From Lichenostomus cassidix (Eukaryota > Chordata > Aves > Passeriformes > Meliphagidae), in the NCBI GenBank assembly GCA_008360975.2, contig CM039211.1:26344558-26408557 (forward strand): 64,000 nucleotides of DNA, in the 5' to 3' direction. The number at the start of each line of letters is the position of its first letter. Positions within the stretch are counted from its first letter, which is position 1. This document shows, piece by piece, positions 49,901-60,970 of the stretch. Both the position numbers and the translations under genes were made by a program. The notes under the pieces are model-generated. The model had not been told where the DNA came from, ran no database searches, and saw nothing but the letters and a program-made list of their open reading frames with translations.

Positions 49901-51562
49901 GTAACTTTGTGCTTTACTGAAGATGTCTAACACCTACACACATTTCACCATTCCCTTGGTAACAGAAAGTTAAGAGCAATATACAGCCTCTGTAAAATGT
50001 GGCCTGTACAGTACAAAATTAACAATAAAGTTTGATGAACTGAGAAATTATTTTTCAAATTTTCATCAATAACTCAAATTTACAGATTATCAGGAGTGAA
50101 ATGAGTTCCTGATGTAAAATGTACATGGAGGTGTGTAGCAGTCTACTCTCTTTAAAAGAAAAAAATCTTCCTTATTACCAAACCTAAAAGCATCATGTGC
50201 TGTTTTACCTTCAGAACAGGTACTGTACATGTTTATTTCATTTAGATTTTAGTATGACTACTAAATCAAAATATTATTTTGGTCTTAAGAGACACACTAC
50301 AAGAAAAATGCTAAGCATTTGCTTAAATGATAACAGAGAAACAGATGCCAGCTATACTTGCTACGATAGGTATCTTTCTGATTTCTTCCTTTCTGTCCTT
50401 TACATCCTGTCAGAATTCTGCTTTACCAGCCGGTACTAACATTAGTACCCAGGGCAAACAATTTTCCCAAGCTAACCTGCCAGAATGCTGCTCATCTTGA
50501 CTGCAGATAGAGCAGAGGAAATCTTTGTCTAATTCACTGCACTGACTCTGCCACTCAAAGATAAGGTTCAGGGCAGCTACCCTGTAAATTGCTGAGGTGT
50601 GTCACCCAGCCACATCCACAATCACTGAGATGCAGAAGGACAGTTGTACAGCTGTCTGGAAAAGCAGTAAATGACTGAACAGAAAATCACAGGAAATAAG
50701 ACTCGGTCAAATAAAGAGAATTCTGCACTTCCGAGAAAGTGCATTAATACTGATTATGGTGAATGGCCAGAGTGTCTCCAAGATCAGAAAGGTAAATTTA
50801 CTTCAGAGAAAAAGACACTGTCCAGAACATCTAGAGGTCTCAAAGGAAGACTGGAGATAAAAGCTAAAAGTGGCCCACTGAGAATGGGTACTGTCTGACA
50901 CCCTGGAGCATGCAAGTACATCAAGACTCCCAAACAGCAACTACAGCACATCAACTCAACAGAAAGGAGAGATTTTTTTCCAGCTCAAGCTTTACACAAA
51001 ACTATTTTCATGAACGTTGCACTAATTGAAGTCCACAGGGGATCTGCATTGTGACCTCTAGTGCCTTTGAAAGAGACAATATTAAGCCTATCAAACACCA
51101 ACACAGTTTTACAGTTTTGACTTGCAATTCATTGCATCTTTTTAGTAGTATATTTTGGTGTATATCATATACAAAGAATAAAACTGTTTTCCTTTTTATG
51201 CTTACCAATTTCAATATTCTTTGAAAATGTCTTAACAAGCAATTTCCTTTCAGAGTTCCACTAAACTTGATGTGTTGATCTTGAGAAGTTTTCATCCATA
51301 TTTCCAGAGGCAAATAATGGTTATTGAATAAGAACTTTTCAAAGTCCTTGTATGTGAGTTTAAGTAATTTCTACTTGATTTCTCTGTTCCTTAAAAAAAC
51401 TGGGGCTTTTAGCATGAGATAAGCAGCCAAACTCTTCAAGTGTTCCTTTATATTATCTTAGATCTTGGGGTGCAGTTTCAATTTTAAGTGAAAGCTTTTC
51501 AAGGATAGTTACGTATTTTCCTTTCTGTGACCTTAATATCAAGAACTGAATCCTTGTTGATT
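46939..51562. other. Unique DNA without a recognised gene
   Basis: No gene was recognised. Two open frames (47307-47669, 120 codons; 49172-49522, 116 codons, both plus) are longer than most here and lie in slightly GC-richer patches, but neither product resembles a known family. There is an (AAT)n run near 47821-47834 and a pair of small hairpins near 48845-48899. Confidence 0.5.
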
Positions 51563-51803
51563 AAAACAAAACAAAACAAAAATAAGAAAAACAGCCAACA
51601 AAGAAAAAACATAATAAAACAAAAAACCCACAAAAAAACCAAAACAACAACAGCAAAAAACCCCAAACCAGCAAAGAAACACTAACAACTAAAAAAAACC
51701 CCAAAAAACCCCAAAAAACCTCCAAACAAAAAAAAACTTAACAAAAAAAACCCCAAAACAACAGCAAAAAAGCAACCAAACAAAAAAACCCCACCAAAAA
51801 CCT
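51563..51803 (+). repeat. Longest C/A-rich tract with C4A6 units
   Basis: About 240 bp dominated by A and C on the plus strand. The core near 51690-51722 has regular AAAAAACCCC units, so the complementary strand reads GGGGTTTTTT repeats. Other parts are CAAAA, CCAAAA and AACAACAGC words. No target-site duplication or bounded element was found at its edges. Confidence 0.93.
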
Positions 51804-54200
51804 GTTTGCATTCCTACTACAATTAGGATAGGAGATAGTAAAAGTATCCTGTACAGCAACAGTGATATTTGTTCAAGGTAATAAGAAACTTCTCACGGTG
51901 CAGACAGGTACTGGAGTAGATTGCTGTTCACATCACTGGATACTAAATATTCTCCAAGAATGACTGAGATTCAGATGGCAGAGAACACAATCTGCTTAGG
52001 TCCACTTTGCCATATATTTTATCATTCCATAAAGATCTTAATCTATGGTTTTAATCTTTATATTTCTGACTATTTAAACATCTTAAATTAATCATTTTTT
52101 CTAGTATCTCTTCATCAGCTAGCAGGAGGCTCAAGTATCTATAGATTTATTGCTTTTCCTCCATAACCTTTTGTGTTAATATCAAAATTCCATTAGCTAC
52201 ATGTTAGCAGGCTCTCAGCGTACCTTAAAGGGCATCCAGTTGATTCCTATCAGCTTCAGAAAGAAGGAGGTATGTTTTTAACTTTCATGGAAATGAAGTT
52301 AATAATACAAAATGCTTCAATGCAAATCTAAAGAATTAGAAACGTTGGAGAGCAGATCTTCCTAATGAGTTTCCTTAAGAAAAATCTCTATACGTGCTGA
52401 ATTGTAGCACACATAACAAAGCAGAAAAAGTTTATATAGTGGACATTTGGACATTCAGACTTTCATTTGTACTAATCAGTAAGAATGGAAATTGGATTTA
52501 GATCTTTCAAAACAAGCAGAGTAGAAATCTTTCTGACTATTAAATTATTTTACAAAGCACGAATCAGATCCACAGGACAATCAATAACAGACTTTCAAAG
52601 TGACAGATCAGAATTTGAGTCCAGTATTCATACAGGATATCAAACCTAATTTTAGATATGGAGATATTAATTCATAAAAAAAGTCCTCTAAAAAGACTCA
52701 TTTCTCAGTAGAAACATTGTCTTCCTTTTTTTTTTAAATATAATAATAAAAGAAACATACTATTTGTTTTTATGTAGGCCTGGTCATTAAACTGGCAACA
52801 GGCAGCTCTTACACTTTCCCTATAAATATGTAATAAGATGAAGAGGAATTATTGATTAAATAAAAGCAGATCTAACTCACAAGAAAAACTCACTTTGACA
52901 AACCACATCTATATAGTCTAACACATATATAACACTTTTCTGGTGGCCAGGTAATTTATAACAGCTAGATCCCATTTACAGATTTAGTTTTTTAATAATT
53001 TTGAGCATTGAGTGAACAGGCTTCAACAACTTAAGGGAATCCGCAACTTATTTAGAAATATTCTTTAAATTAAAACAAAGAGCTCCCTAGTACCACCACA
53101 TATATATAGAAAGCCTCTAGGCAATTATTTTCTTTATTAGCATAGAGGCAAGAGAGAAAAAGGCAGCGAAAGAAGAGGCAGCAACTCATAATACAGTGCA
53201 GAGGGAGAAAAAAATCCTTGCACATCTAAAACTTCTTTTGAAAGTTTCTTATCAGTTGTGTAAATTAAGTGCCTGAAGGAATGTATGATTACAGTAACTA
53301 AAATTGACTTTCCTCTAGTACTTTTTCCATCTCAGTATTTAGGTGACAAATTACCACTACCACTCATATAAAAGCATCAACACCTCATCTAAATACATGC
53401 ATATCTTAAAGGTCACACAGCTATCGACCAGCTGCCACTATTATGCATATATAGTGTTTCCCTGATCTTAATAAGACCATAAACCTCCATTTTAAATTGT
53501 GAACTCCCTTATCTTACTCTAGGATTTCACCTTTAGATCAAGGGCTTTGAACACCATGATTACCCTGAAAAGCAATCTGAATTCCAGGCAGTCTAGTTTC
53601 TGTATCTTGAGAGCCAACAGCCTTTTTTACTGATGGATCTTCCTCTTAAAAATGCCCTAACATATAATTTTGCCTCTTCAAAAAAATGTTGGAAGAAGTC
53701 CTTAGGAAAATAAAATCTTCTGAAACCCTGTAAATTTATGCTTTGCTCATCTTAAAATATGTTTTCACTTCAGGAAACAGGTTTGTTTTTTAGTCCATGA
53801 CAAAAGAGAACTTAATCACATCTCCATCCACAAAGCAGATCCTCCACCATCTGCAAGGCTTCCTAACTGTGACCCATTCTTCTATATGTGAAGAATATAG
53901 ATATATATTCTTCTACATATTCTTCCTGACATATAGCAGAATGTGACCCATTCTTCTATATGTCAGGGAGGGCCATTCACACTACATTTAAACAAAAGAC
54001 CTCTCAATATTATGAAGTGGTACTTTAATTTTCCTTTATGAACTTTTAAACCATTATGTGTGGGACTTGCAAAACCATCTTGGTCATGCAACCAAACCCA
54101 ATTAACATCTTCAGTGGGAATGCAGCCTTTAAAACAACATTAGCACAATAACACTAGGAAAAAAAGGAACTTCTTTTTCACATTACAAAAAGAGGAAGAG
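51804..54200. other. Unique A/T-rich DNA with an inverted-repeat cluster
   Basis: No gene was recognised. It contains the inverted and direct repeat cluster at 53868-53964. Confidence 0.55.
53868..53964. repeat. Cluster of two hairpins and a 20-bp direct repeat
   Basis: Hairpin 1 has a perfect 10-bp stem (53890-53899 with 53904-53913) and a 4-base loop. Hairpin 2 spans 53928-53964: a 9-bp outer stem, one mismatch, a 6-bp inner stem and a 5-base loop. The word gacccattcttctatatgt occurs at 53871-53889 and again at 53945-53963. The parts share the same short words in both orientations, as if copied locally. Confidence 0.9.
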
Positions 54201-54302
54201 AGGGAGGGAGGGAGGGAGGGAGGGAGGGAGGGAGGGAGGGAGGAAGGAAGGAAGGAAGGAAGGAAGGAAGGAAGGAAGGAAGGAAGGAAGGAAGGAAGGA
54301 AG
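54201..54302. repeat. Compound microsatellite (AGGG)10(AGGA)15
   Basis: Ten AGGG units at 54201-54240 pass without interruption into fifteen AGGA units at 54241-54300. All bases on the plus strand are purines, so the tract can in principle form a triplex (H-DNA). The GGG-rich half could form a G-quadruplex. Confidence 0.97.
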
Positions 54303-55200
54303 ACCAACCTCCCCTGGCAAACTGTCAGAAGTGCTTCCTTAAATCTCTATTCCTTAATATATATTTCCCAAAACTAGCGTATCACATCCCAAAAATATTA
54401 TGTATGTTGAGGAAAGCAAGATAACTTACATAACTAGTGAGTAATTTTTCTGCTCATTTATCAGAATAGGTATTTTATTCATTAATCTTGTTCAAGTTTA
54501 TGACCCACTGGGGCCCTTTTCTAAAGAATTGGCCATTAATTGGGTTTGTATAGCTGTCTGTTCATGACTAAGTGCAGTACACTGCAGTCATCTCTGTCAA
54601 AATTCCTCTTTACTACTTTCAAGGAATTTCTTGAAGAACAGGTAGAAATCTTGTCCCAGCACACCTGCAGTATTTCCTACTTTCTCATCTCCTACAGATT
54701 TAGAAAATATAAATTTCAGATTGTGAAAATGTTAAAAAATTGCACTTGAGAAAGGCTGCAATACTGTTGCCCTAAACTTAAGTAGCTATTTACATTTAAC
54801 ACACAGGAGCACCACAGTCAGTCCTACACCTAGGTTAAAGACCCAAATGGCCATGTTGATACTTTGATGATTTTTCATAGATTTCTTATGTGTGGTATTA
54901 TCTACAGAAAAAAAAAATTAAATTCCTCCTTCTTCACCATACATAATTCTCTCACTGCAGAGCCAGGCAAACCTAATGAAAATGCAATACTGACTTGAGT
55001 TAAAATTGAATACTGCTTGTTGTAAGAAACAAAAGAGCATACTTTGTAAAGAAAAGAGGACCACAAAAGTTCAGAGAATATAACAAAATAACTTAAAGGA
55101 ATAAGCAAGTGAAAAGTTTAAAGAAAAAATATATTTCATTCTTGCCTCATAGGAATGAAAACTAACCAGATAAAATCTGAAACACTTACAATACTCAAAA

Positions 55201-55255
55201 CTCTCTTTTTTTTTCCTTTCTCTTTTTTCTTTTTTTTTTTTTTTTTTTCTTTTGA
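55201..55255 (-). repeat. T/C-rich tract with a T19 run
   Basis: Almost pure pyrimidine, with nineteen consecutive T at 55230-55248. It may be an A-tail-like tract in minus orientation, but no retrocopied body was recognised next to it. Confidence 0.9.
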
Positions 55256-57202
55256 GTTGAATACTGGGGTCAGGAATCCAAAGAAAGAGAAAATGGAACA
55301 TTAATCAGTTGTGCTTCTTTCTCTTGCCTCTAATATCAACTGCCCTTTCACAGATAAAACTGTGACAGATTTTGATTATTTCTTCTCTACTGACCAGGCC
55401 ATATTAAGTACAATACTGTTAAAGAGCTCACACTGCCTATTCAAACATTCCTCAAAATTATGCCACAAGTCCCACTTTACCTGAGTTCATACCCAGGATA
55501 ATTTTACTCATTGTTGTGTTCAATTTATATCACATCTTTGAAATTAGTAAAGTTTGAGGAAAAAGCTCCTCATTTTTTCTACTGGTTAGTACTGCAGGAA
55601 ACCAGACAAAGAAAATATATTAGGAGTGAAACAATTGAGGGAAGATCAACCACATTATTTTAGTCTCTACAGTTATTTGAATTAGTTTTAAAACAGAAGA
55701 AAAGAGCTCATAATTCTTTTGTAAGCTCTTAAGGCTGAGTCCCAGATGTGAAAAAAACTCTTGGTTGCAATCTTGAATTTTATTCTGTCTCTATAGTTCT
55801 GCTCAGAAACTAAATTATGCAGACACCCAAAGAGACATTTCTTTAAATCCTTGTGGAGAACCTCACTCATGTGAATTCCCTTCAAATCCAAGAAAACAGA
55901 TCTGTAAGTATCCCAAAAGGAAGGCAATGACAGCACTTCATTTGGAGCTCAAAAAAATCCATATTTCTTTTCACTAGTTTCTTTAAATTATGTCTTTAAA
56001 AATCATACACCATGTAAAGCAAGAAAAAATATGAATAAATATACCAATGAAATTAATACAGAGCAAACTTTCAAAGATTATTGGGAAGCATAGTATGCAT
56101 TTTCAAATCTGCATTTTCATACCATGCAGCTCTACATATATGACAACTTCATGAGCTGCTTGTGAATGTCAACACTGTGGATATCGCTAAAATACAGGAG
56201 ATCCCAAAAGAAGAATCCATATAAAAAGTATGATAGATACATTATTGCTCGCAATATTTATTCATATAAGCAATATTTAACGACAATTCAAAACTCTTTT
56301 TTTCTCTGGGGCACAATGGGATTTTCATGTTTTCCATTATGGAAATTACTACTACCAGAAGCCGTTATGTATTGTTCTTGAAATTCATACCCATTCCTAA
56401 TGTATCATTGATATTTTCAACAGCATAGTCTCATGGTATTTCCTCTCAATTCAATATGGAATTTTAGCAGAAAAGTACAAGATAACTTTTCTTGAACCCT
56501 CAGTGTTCAATGGAGATGACAAATCAGTACATATTAATCTTGGCATCTACTTGGTATTGCAAAGAAGAATGAAACTATGATCTTCTTTTCTCAAAATTTG
56601 GATCAATGTTTCAAATGTTACACCTTCAGGGGGAAGAAGAAGAAATATCATGAAAGGCTCAAAAGTCTGCAAGATTTTATAAACAGCTTAGATTTACTGC
56701 AATGCCATCAATGTTTCAAAACTGTGCTTCCAGACACATAAAAATTCTCTGTCTTCCTTCTACTTCTTTGTTCAGCACAAGTAAGAGACATAGCAAATAC
56801 AAATGAAAGATGATTTAAAAAGTTTTCCTTTAGCATTCCATTTCATTTTCCTTCAGCATACAGTGTAATTGTCCAAAATCTAAAGGTAAAATGAAAAATG
56901 TATTCTGAAACAATACAACAGAAATCCAGGGTAAGATGAAAGATTGTTAGTTTTATGTTTTGGGTCATAAGAAATCTTAAGCTTTTAAAAAATTACTCTT
57001 AGCTTTTAGTAAGATATATCAGAAGTCAGAAATACTAAAGAGCTGCTATAAAAAACATCACAAGCTCTGTTGCAAAATGAAGTAACTGGGTCTTGCTCAC
57101 TGTAAAATGAAACTGATTAATTAGGATAAGAAAAGTCAAGTTACATTTCAAAGAAGGGTAGAACTTCTGTGTGTGCAGTAAATGAAAGATAAGTTATGCT
57201 TG

Positions 57203-57375
57203 GAGCTGCTTTTTTAGGGGGATTAGTTGGTTGTTTTTTTCCCTTTTTGCTTGTTAATTTCTTTTGGTTTGGGTTTTTGTTTATTTGTTTGTCAGTTGGC
57301 GTTTTTGCTTGGTTTTTTGGGGGGGGGATGTTTTTATTTTTGGTTTGTTGGGTTTTGGGGTTTTTGGGGTTCTCT
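57203..57375 (-). repeat. G/T-rich tract with G runs (C/A-rich on minus strand)
   Basis: About 170 bp dominated by T and G, with G runs at 57319-57327 (nine), 57350-57352, 57357-57360 and 57366-57369. It belongs to the same class as the tract at 26081, in the same orientation. Confidence 0.9.
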
Positions 57376-58039
57376 TCTGAAAAAATAGGGTATTAGCAAG
57401 GTCTGTAATTCTGGTTGGAAGCTCCAATCAATTGCAGCTCAAAAGTGTCATTTTATAGACCTTTGCAGTCATTATGAAATGAAGTTGTCTCAACAAACAA
57501 GGAAGATAATTTCCTTTCAACACTTTTTTACAGAATAACTGATTGCCAGAATAGGGATTTTTTAAATTTATGTTATATTTAGAGGATTAAAAAAAAAGAA
57601 AATATTTTGGAAGATTTCTAGATTATTTATCAGGTCCTTGATCTAAAACATCAAAGCATGACTCTTTTATTCTGTACATGTTGTATGATTGTATCTGTAT
57701 GATTGGTATGATCTGATTGAATCTGTATGATTGCTCTATATGTTGTTGTTTTTTTTTAAATTCTGCAAACTAAATCTTTCCATTCTGCTTCAACCTTTCT
57801 TTAGGTGCTGTCTCCATTGGAGAATGTTTAGGTTGATGAGACAACATATATATTATACTGGACAGTAGAAAAATAATGACTTGTCTCTAAATATGTTACA
57901 AATTAGAGCTGTCTAGCAGACTTCAAGGATATAAGTTCTTTGGGAAAGGGAACATCTTACCTTGTCATTGTATGGAGTAAGTATATCACACACCTAACTA
58001 GGGTTCCAGTACTCAAAAAAAGAACAAGTTCCCCACCCT

Positions 58040-58128
58040 AAAAAAAAAAAAAAAAAGAAAAAAAGAAAAAAAACAGAAAAAAGAAAAAAAGAGAAAAAAG
58101 AAAAGAAAAAAGTTTAAGAAAAAAAATT
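58040..58128 (+). repeat. A-rich tract with G interruptions
   Basis: It starts with seventeen A (58040-58056) and continues as A6-A8 runs separated by single G. It lies about 80 bp upstream of a short CR1 tail and is probably an expanded poly(A). Confidence 0.93.
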
Positions 58129-58205
58129 AACAGAACAGCATTCTTGTGCTAGAAAAGAGAACCATGTTAATCCTGTGCTTTACTCCTCTTGAATTAAATT
58201 CTAAG

Positions 58206-58270
58206 AAGGGGGGTTGGAACTAGATGAGCTTTAAGGTCCCTTCCAACCCAAACCATTTTATGATTCAATT
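58206..58270 (+). mobile_element. Very short CR1 3' tail, plus strand
   Basis: Only about 65 bp: ggggggttggaactagatga, then gctttaaggtcccttccaac, ccaaaccattttatgattc. This matches the last bases of young CR1 almost word for word. It is an extreme 5' truncation. The good match suggests a fairly recent insertion. Confidence 0.88.
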
Positions 58271-58282
58271 TCTGCTATTCAC

Positions 58283-58348
58283 TTTAATAGATTTGAAGTA
58301 TCATTTTAATACATTTGAAGTATTACTTTAATACATTTGAAGTATCAC
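58283..58348. repeat. 22-bp tandem repeat, three copies
   Basis: Three units of tttaata(g/c)atttgaagtat, each followed by a variable trinucleotide, at 58283-58304, 58305-58326 and 58327-58348. They start 13 bp after the CR1 tail. Copies differ at only a few bases. Confidence 0.95.
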
Positions 58349-60308
58349 TATTTCCATGAAAATTCATTTGGGAATAAAAGGTGCAAATTGGCAAAGAACA
58401 AATTCAGTCTTATGTCTCACAGTTTTCATATTGTTCAGTTTATATATTCTGTGATTTTCTGAATTACTTTTTAAACAACGTAAACTACGATTTTTCTACT
58501 TTTCTAGTTACCAGATTTATTAATTAAATCAGATTATATTTCTAGAACAAGCCATGTTCTAGGAAGAGTCTAATGAAAAGTCAGTTATTTACAATACACA
58601 AAAATAAAATTTAAAAACCTACAAGCTACTGTTGGTAAAATGTACCTTAATCTTTGATTAATAAATAATGGTTTTGGGAAACAGACTGTAGACAAATTCT
58701 GAGCTTTGAATTTTTTTTAACTATTCAGACTCCATTTTAACATTAAGTCACTACAGCTCCTCTGTAGCTGTTCATGACACCACTGGAGGTGTAAAGAAAA
58801 TCCAAGACTACTACTATTCCAATATTTTTCAAGCATTTTGTACCATTCTTCCAGCATAATTTAAAAATTTAACCCAGATATTTCCCAGTGAAGGATTTAA
58901 TCAGGAAGTAACTGAACCTGGTACTGATTCAGAACACACGCTTTCAGTACTCCTTACCCTTCGCCATCCACTCTCACCACACTTGTTAACTAAATTATGT
59001 ATTTACATTTGATTTGTGCCTTTTCAATTCCACCAGTTCTCAGAGCCTATTAGAAAATGGAAAAAAATAAGGGACATACATAATATCAGAAAATCCATGC
59101 AAATATCTGGATTGAAACATGAAGAATCTGGGGGGGAAAGCTCATGTTATTCAGTACATATCCAAAGAAAGAAGTTATAGTAAACTGTAGTGTCAGATTT
59201 CTACCATGTAATCACTTATAGCAATTGGTGAGAAAAAAAGAGATTCAGAGGGAAATAAACAATATGGTATTGCATTTCTTCATTTTTCTCTTTGCAAAAG
59301 TGGTTCATTTGTAAATGTTTATAATCTCAATTGTGTGGCCATATAATTTCACAGTAGAAAACCTGTGGATCAAGCAGCTGTAATCTGAGGCAGTAAATCA
59401 TTCTAAGAAGCTCTTACATGTACTTGTACCTTCAGACTTTTCTAACATTATCCATCCCTCAGTTTCATATTCTAACTGTTCCATCTCTACTTAGTGACCC
59501 TGATGGAAAAACTGGAAGGTCAATCTGGCGACTTTTACTCCTTGGCAGATATGCTTATTTCAGCTCTTATCTAAATTTGCATCAGAAGTGTGTCAAAACA
59601 AAAAAGCTATATGACACCTTTAGAATATTACAACATAAAATAGCTTAATACTTTATTTTAGGGGGTTTTTTTGTATTCTAAGTTACAATTTTTGACAGTT
59701 GTTTAATGGGATCCTAAAACAAAAAATATAGTCTTGAAATTTTGCAATAACATGATTCAGAACTAAAATAAAATACTCACCAAAACTGAAGGGAGAGGAA
59801 AGGATAGAAGAAATGGTAAATAATAACATAAAAAGAAGAATCCAATGGAAATTAATGTTAGGTTTGACTGGAAACATAATTGTTCATTTTCACAGAAAGA
59901 TAATGCAACAAAAAAGAAAGAGGGAAAATGTTTTCCCTCTTTTATTGCTTTATTCACACAGCTCTACCATTATTATAAGAAATAATTAAAACCTAATTGT
60001 TTCATGCAATGCCTAAATCCCAAAAGACCCAGTTTCTTGCCAATGCCACAATTTCCTCATATAGTTGAATCTTATTCCACTTGAGAAGGAAGGACTGATT
60101 GCCTGCACTGCCATCTCAAGGATGTGAAGTAGAAAAAATAATTTTTTTCTTCATTTAGTTCAGTTACTGTCTGACCAAATACACATTCAATGTCTAATTA
60201 AGAACATAGTACGTGGGCAGCAAGGTACAAATATAATATTAAGGGCTAATTTATCTGACACTTACTGCGGTGCTTCTTTTAAAAAACTTGATTGAATGTC
60301 ACGGTTTA

Positions 60309-60334
60309 GAAACTGCATATTTAAGTGCAGTTTC
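60309..60334. repeat. 9-bp perfect hairpin with 8-base loop
   Basis: gaaactgca (60309-60317) pairs perfectly with tgcagtttc (60326-60334) across the loop tatttaag. It lies in a calm A/T-rich block that looks unlike decayed repeat DNA. Confidence 0.9.
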
Positions 60335-60928
60335 ACCAGTTTAATATCTCCGTAAATTGTTTTTTAAACACACAATATAATGACATATTATGCCATGAAC
60401 CTATCTTGAAATACAGCTCCACAATATTAGACCTCGCCATCAGAGGTTAATTATGAAAACATTCTAAGAGATTAAGAATTAGCCAGTTGTCCTTGGTGGA
60501 CTGGCAAGACAAAATAAGTTTTATATACATCAGAATACATTATTTAAAAGCAGTGTTTCACTTTAATTTTAATGAATGACAACAGACATTTCATTTTCTT
60601 TTTGTACATCTTTGTTTCATGTAACTGTGAGACTTAAAGAGATTTAGGTAAAAAGGAGCTAAAGCAAATGGTTTTCATTTAAGCTTGCAGCTTTCTCCAT
60701 TTGAAGCAAGAGATAAAACATAGCTTGAACACTGAATTTATCCTTGATAATATTTAAGTATGGAGATCTTCCTACACTCATTTGTGTACTTTGTTAAGTA
60801 GTATATCTGTAGCAAACTGACAACTAATAAGAACTATATTAATTTTTCAGTTTTTTGGCAACCTATCAATAATATTTTTTAAAAGAGAAAATACTAAAGC
60901 TGTTAGATTATAAGATTATATAAATTAG

Positions 60929-60970
60929 ATATCTGTTTTACTAGAACTAATATCTGTTTCACTAGAACTG
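60929..60970. repeat. 21-bp tandem duplication
   Basis: Two copies of atatctgttt(t/c)actagaact(a/g), at 60929-60949 and 60950-60970, differing at two bases. Confidence 0.93.

Larger units (their letters stand above)
54303..58039. other. Unique A/T-rich DNA with T-rich and G/T-rich tracts
   Basis: No gene was recognised. It holds the T/C-rich tract at 55201-55255, the G/T-rich tract at 57203-57375 and a degenerate repeat of atctgtatgattg at 57693-57705 and 57721-57733. Confidence 0.55.

Noticed and set aside
51563..51803. Interstitial telomere repeat
   Set aside because: Bird telomeres are TTAGGG. The C4A6 words do not match and have no strict period.
57196..57396. Open frame with a hydrophobic F/G/L/W-rich product
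   Set aside because: The same composition artefact in the G/T-rich tract.
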